Shown: one piece after another, positions 57,123 through 64,000 of the stretch
How positions within the stretch are numbered: the first letter of the stretch is position 1
Layout: every line of letters begins with the position of its first letter
The notes under the pieces: model-generated
Told to the model about the DNA's origin: nothing
The model's input: only the letters and a program-made list of their open reading frames with translations
Databases searched by the model: none
Assembly (NCBI RefSeq): GCF_010731655.1
Contig: NZ_AP022619.1
Location: forward strand, 1,116,001 to 1,180,000
DNA: 64,000 nucleotides
Direction: 5' to 3'
DNA from: Mycobacterium paraseoulense
Lineage (GTDB): Bacteria > Actinomycetota > Actinomycetes > Mycobacteriales > Mycobacteriaceae
Program-made: the position numbers and the translations under genes

Positions 57123-57773
57123 GTGAGCGCTCCCCGGACGCGGCGACGCGACAAGCTGGACCCGGACCCGGCGGTCCATCGACAGATTCTGAGTGCCGCA
57201 TCAACAGTCCTGCGCGAGAACGGTATCCAGGGATTCAGCGTCGCCGCTGTATTGGAATGCGCCAAGTTGAGCACCCGGGCGTTCTACCGGCATTTCGGCT
57301 CGAAGGATGAATTGGTTGCCGCGGTCTTCCTGGAGGCCGCCCGCGCGGAAAAGCGACGGCTGCGACGTCGAATGGCGAACGCCGCGACGGAGATCGACGC
57401 GGTGGCGGCGTGGATCGATGGGCGGCTCGACTTGGCGTTCGACGACAACATCAAATCCGATTTGCGTCGCCTGTCGTTGGAAGCGCAATCCCAGACGTTC
57501 TCCTCACCCGGTCTGGTTCAGCCGGCTTACGCCGAGATGCTCAAGCCGCTCACCGAAGCGCTTCAGCGGGGCTTGCGGGGTGGGCTGTTCCACCATATCG
57601 ATCCAGTGACCGACGCGGAGTTCATCCACGGCGTGGTATGGGCCAGCACGAACCGGCAGTGGCGGACCGGCACTTGCGACCGCGCCGAAGTCCGCGAAGA
57701 CGCGCTCCGTTTCTGTCTGCGCGCGCTCGGCGTGGCCCCTGAAGCGATCAATCAGATCTGCTCGAACGACTGA
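57123..57773 (+). CDS. TetR-family transcriptional regulator
   Basis: The GTG at 57123 gives 216 residues; an ATG at 57105 overlapping the sulfotransferase gene is possible. After a basic arm (TRRRDKLDPDPAVHRQI) the helix-turn-helix spans about residues 18-65 (VAAVLECAKLSTRAFYRHFG). The rest is helical ligand-binding domain. Lying inside the operon, it probably regulates its own transcription through the palindrome at 54696-54710. Confidence 0.9.
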   Translation: MSAPRTRRRDKLDPDPAVHRQILSAASTVLRENGIQGFSVAAVLECAKLSTRAFYRHFGSKDELVAAVFLEAARAEKRRLRRRMANAATEIDAVAAWIDGRLDLAFDDNIKSDLRRLSLEAQSQTFSSPGLVQPAYAEMLKPLTEALQRGLRGGLFHHIDPVTDAEFIHGVVWASTNRQWRTGTCDRAEVREDALRFCLRALGVAPEAINQICSND

Positions 57774-57787
57774 CCAAGGGAGTACCA

Positions 57788-58591
57788 ATGGACCTGGGTT
57801 TTGCCGGATCGACGGCGGTGGTCACCGGCGGCAGCAAGGGGATGGGGCTGGCCATCGCCGAAGCCCTCGCCGCCGAGGGAGCCAGCGTCGCAGTGATGGC
57901 CCGAAGCCGCGCAGCCCTCGATGCCGCGGTGGCGTCCCTTCGCGAAGCCGGGGCTCCGGACGCCGTCGGGATCAGCGTGGATATGGCCGATGCCGCCTCC
58001 ATCGCCGACGGCTTCACGGCAGTCTGGAAGCGCTGGGGCCGGCTCAACTGCCTGGTACACACCATCGGTCCGGGCGACGGCTATTTCGAGCAGATGGACG
58101 ACTCGCAATGGGACGAAGCGTTCACACTCGGCACGATGTCTGCCGTGCGATCGATCCGCGCCTCGTTGCCGCTGCTGCGGTCCGCGGACTGGGCCCGCAT
58201 CGTGACGCTGTCCGCACATTCGATCCAACGGCAGAACCCGCGCATCGTCGCCTACACCGCATCGAAGGCGGCATTGGCCAGCGTCACCAAAAACCTGTCC
58301 AAAAGCCTTGCCCCGGAAGGCATTCTGGTCAACTGCGTATGCCCCGGAACCATCGTGACGGCCAGCTTCACCGAAGCCCTCAAAGACATCCTTGCCGCCG
58401 ACGGCCTCGACGCCACCGATCCGGCCGACGTGATGACCTGGATCGACAACAACTTTCACCAGCCGTGCGACCTCGGCCGGGCCGGACTTCCCGAAGAGGT
58501 CGCTTCCATCACGGCTTACCTGGTGTCACGGCGAAACGGTTATGTCACCGGCGCAACCGTCAACGTCGACGGCGGATCGGACTTCATCTGA
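57788..58591 (+). CDS. SDR-family oxidoreductase
   Basis: This 267-residue SDR has TGGSKGMGLAIAEALAAEGA near residue 13, the serine in TLSAHS, the catalytic YTASKAALASV and the C-terminal GATVNVDGG. The strand-4 motif is replaced by VHTIGPGDGYF instead of NNAG, which is a less common variant. CAAGGGAG stands before the ATG. It is the last gene of the rightward operon and converges on cobN with a four-base gap. The substrate is probably an alcohol or ketone handled with the sulfotransferase. Confidence 0.88.
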   Translation: MDLGFAGSTAVVTGGSKGMGLAIAEALAAEGASVAVMARSRAALDAAVASLREAGAPDAVGISVDMADAASIADGFTAVWKRWGRLNCLVHTIGPGDGYFEQMDDSQWDEAFTLGTMSAVRSIRASLPLLRSADWARIVTLSAHSIQRQNPRIVAYTASKAALASVTKNLSKSLAPEGILVNCVCPGTIVTASFTEALKDILAADGLDATDPADVMTWIDNNFHQPCDLGRAGLPEEVASITAYLVSRRNGYVTGATVNVDGGSDFI

Positions 58592-58595
58592 CGCT

Positions 58596-62168
<3,573 letters not shown>

Positions 62169-62171
62169 CCC

Positions 62172-62846
62172 TCATTCGTACAGCAGCGTCGCCGCGATCC
62201 GGGCGGCGACCTCTCCGGCCACCCGCAAGGCCTCTTCGCTGGTGCCGGGCTCATAACGGTCGGCGACCGGGTCGTAGTCGGCGCCGGCGATGGACCCGTG
62301 GTCGGCCGCCAGCTCCACCAACTCGACCGGCCAGCCGACCCGTTCGAGGCCCTCGGCGAACTCCCTGCTGGCCGTCACGGGGACGACGTCGTCGGCCAGG
62401 CCGTGCAGCAGTGTGAACGGCGTGCCGACGCGCTCGGGCGAGAGGTCGTCGATCACGCGTCGACCGAAAATCGGATCGGGAACCATGAAAGCGCCCGCCA
62501 GGCACACGGTATGCGCCAAGTGTGCATCGCCGCGTAGTGTCATTGCCGCCGCGGCGACACCTCCCATCGACCACCCGACCAGCACAATGCCGTCGGGGTG
62601 GTCGGCGAAGTTGCGGGTGAAGTCGAGCGATCGCAGCAGATCCCCGCGCCCGCCGTCGTGGGCGTGGGAATTCCAATCCGGCGCCACCACGGCCGCGCCG
62701 CGGTCGGCGAGCATGCCGGCGAGCGGCCGGAAGGCGGCGCGGGCATCGGTCTGCATGCCGTGCCACAGCACGACCGTGGGTTGCGTCGAGTCGCCGTAGA
62801 CGTCGGCGAATCGTCCCGGGGCGTACTCCACTGTCCTCACGGGCAC
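62172..62846 (-). CDS. Alpha/beta-hydrolase-fold protein
   Basis: This 224-residue protein has TVVLWHGMQTDARAAF (oxyanion region near residue 28), the nucleophile GWSMGGVA near 92, the acid in LHGLADDVVPV and a histidine in AADHGSIAG. The set fits a small serine esterase or dienelactone-hydrolase-like enzyme without lid. There is no signal peptide. It immediately precedes cobN and is likely co-transcribed with it; a role in corrin metabolism is possible only by context. Confidence 0.85.
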   Translation of the reverse strand: MPVRTVEYAPGRFADVYGDSTQPTVVLWHGMQTDARAAFRPLAGMLADRGAAVVAPDWNSHAHDGGRGDLLRSLDFTRNFADHPDGIVLVGWSMGGVAAAAMTLRGDAHLAHTVCLAGAFMVPDPIFGRRVIDDLSPERVGTPFTLLHGLADDVVPVTASREFAEGLERVGWPVELVELAADHGSIAGADYDPVADRYEPGTSEEALRVAGEVAARIAATLLYE

Positions 62847-62918
62847 GAGTGTGCCCGTGACAGCGGGGACTCAATCCCATATGCGAAAAATTGGTGGCGC
62901 TCGCGTACCTTAACCGGT

Positions 62919-62955
62919 GTTAGCGTTGTTTGAACACGAAGAGCGACAAGCTAAC
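62919..62955 (+). promoter_or_regulatory. Possible leader hairpin before the EspA/EspE-like gene
   Basis: GTTAGC (62919-62924) and GCTAAC (62950-62955) form an inverted repeat extended by TTGT/ACAA with one bulged base. The distal arm ends a few bases before the GAGGA ribosome site of the gene at 62970. It could be an operator or an RNA stem affecting translation. Confidence 0.3.
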
Positions 62956-62969
62956 CCGAGGACTCCCGA

Positions 62970-64000
62970 ATGTCGATTATTTCAGATGCTCTCCGAATGC
63001 TGAGCAATCTGGCTAACTTCGGATCGCATTTCATCGGCCTGGACACCAACCTCACGCCCCCCACGTCCGATACCGTGGGCGGCAGTGAATACCTTGCGGC
63101 CAGCGTGACCGGCATGACCGGAGGCCTGGGTAGCTCGCTGACATCGCGGCAGATTCTCACGGGAATGTTTGAGCCGGCCGATTTCATCACGAAATACGAC
63201 CGCGACAAAGGGGTACGTACAGCCTTCAACGATGCGAGATGGCAGAAGCATTCCAAGTACTTATACGACCCCACCCGTCGACTGCAGATCGCGCGCGACG
63301 GTGACGTAGCCGCTAATTTAAAAGGCGCTACAAAAGGCTTTAGCGGCGCGGCTGTAAACATTCTGCCGTGGACTGCCAGCATTGTCGGGTATTTGGAGCT
63401 GTTAACGGGATTCGGGCCACCGAACGAGGGAAGCGATCTCGAAGTCGGCGCGGAGCTGTGGGGCGCGCTCCAGCAGCAGCTCGAATCGGCCGTACCAGAC
63501 GAGGGCTGGCAGGGTGAGGCCTCAGAGGCCTACACAGCACAGCTGGCGGCACTGCAGGACATCGCGCAGACACTGGCCGGATTAGACCGTGAACTGGAAG
63601 AGATTGTGGCGAATCAAGCGGAATGGGTCACCCACATTCGCCTTGGTTTCGGGATATTGCTCAACTTGCTCACCGCAGCGATCGCCATTGAAGTCGTCCT
63701 GAGAATAGCCCTGGCTTATGTCCCGGGCGGAGCGCTGTGGGCGAGCGGCTGGGCTATCGCGGCGTCTTCGCTTGCGATGGCTGCCGCGCTCGGCATGCTC
63801 GGCGCCCTCATCGGCTTGTCGGTAGAAAACGGCAATAAAGCGGACAATGTGGCCTCCGACTTCGAACGCCTGGGTGCGGCCGCGGCGCGAATCGCGGTTG
63901 AGTCGACGGCCCACAGCGTGGTGCCTGCGGCACCCGAGTCGCGGGTTTCCGAATTCCAAACACTTTTCAGCGGGCCGTCCCCGACGCTCGCCGCGCCCAG
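62970..64000 (+). CDS. EspA/EspE-like ESX secretion-associated protein, C-terminus outside the window
   Basis: The frame is open from the ATG at 62970 to the window edge, 343 complete codons, after ribosome site GAGGA. Residues 145-220 resemble EspA/EspE proteins: GYLELLTGFGPPNEGSDLE, a WxG motif GWQGEASEAY (W near 180) and LAGLDRELEEIVANQAEW. Two membrane-like helices follow at about residues 225-290 (FGILLNLLTAAIAIEVVLRI and AIAASSLAMAAALGMLGALI). There is no signal peptide, as expected for type VII substrates. The N-terminal 140 residues are not recognised. The gene uses four TTA codons and is less GC-rich than its neighbours, suggesting transfer. Such proteins are co-secreted with ESX-1-type substrates. 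Confidence 0.75.
   Translation, partial: MSIISDALRMLSNLANFGSHFIGLDTNLTPPTSDTVGGSEYLAASVTGMTGGLGSSLTSRQILTGMFEPADFITKYDRDKGVRTAFNDARWQKHSKYLYDPTRRLQIARDGDVAANLKGATKGFSGAAVNILPWTASIVGYLELLTGFGPPNEGSDLEVGAELWGALQQQLESAVPDEGWQGEASEAYTAQLAALQDIAQTLAGLDRELEEIVANQAEWVTHIRLGFGILLNLLTAAIAIEVVLRIALAYVPGGALWASGWAIAASSLAMAAALGMLGALIGLSVENGNKADNVASDFERLGAAAARIAVESTAHSVVPAAPESRVSEFQTLFSGPSPTLAAP

Overview
The window comes from a high-GC actinomycete, almost certainly a slow-growing non-tuberculous Mycobacterium. From memory of the M. tuberculosis H37Rv map, the order of the backbone genes follows the Rv2037c-Rv2062c block: patatin (Rv2037c), sugar ABC transporter (Rv2038c-Rv2041c), Rv2042c, pncA, lipT, lppI, Rv2047c, pks12, Rv2049c, rbpA, ppm1/lnt, Rv2052c, fxsA, Rv2054, Rv2061c, cobN. 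Locus names are recalled; no search was run.

Layout. 1-1.9 kb: partial EfeO-like lipoprotein, a DUF3097-type protein and a DUF3349 protein. 1.9-8.6 kb: patatin, ABC sugar importer, and an inserted ECF sigma factor with a DoxX-like membrane protein. 8.6-15.9 kb: Rv2042c-like protein, pncA, a DoxX-like protein with a repetitive basic tail, gluconokinase, a phosphotransferase fusion, lipT and lppI. 15.8-31.2 kb: an accessory island of two cytochromes P450, three SDRs (one of the mycofactocin-coupled type), two TetR regulators, three paralogous DapB-fold dehydrogenases and a ten-gene forward operon. 31.2-46.3 kb: the Rv2047c-like epimerase/PEP-mobile-domain protein and the giant mycoketide synthase Pks12. 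46.3-54.6 kb: rbpA, ppm1, lnt and neighbours. 54.6-58.6 kb: a four-gene accessory operon (DUF1214, sulfotransferase, TetR, SDR). 58.6-64 kb: cobN, an alpha/beta hydrolase, and the start of an EspA/EspE-like ESX secretion-associated protein that runs off the window.

The most striking part is the operon at 23.8-31.2 kb. It holds two near-duplicate multi-pass membrane proteins, two tiny membrane peptides (34 and 42 residues), a single-pass protein with an extracytoplasmic cysteine pair, and a CbbQ/NorQ-type AAA+ ATPase with its CbbO/NorD-type VWA partner, followed by a DapB-fold dehydrogenase, a P450 and a VOC protein. CbbQ/CbbO pairs are known to activate or load metal-dependent enzymes, so the membrane proteins may form an uncharacterised metalloenzyme. 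Copies of a CTGACTNNNGTCAG-like palindrome lie upstream of this operon and of two neighbouring catabolic genes, which suggests one TetR regulon, most simply that of the TetR gene at 21.7 kb.
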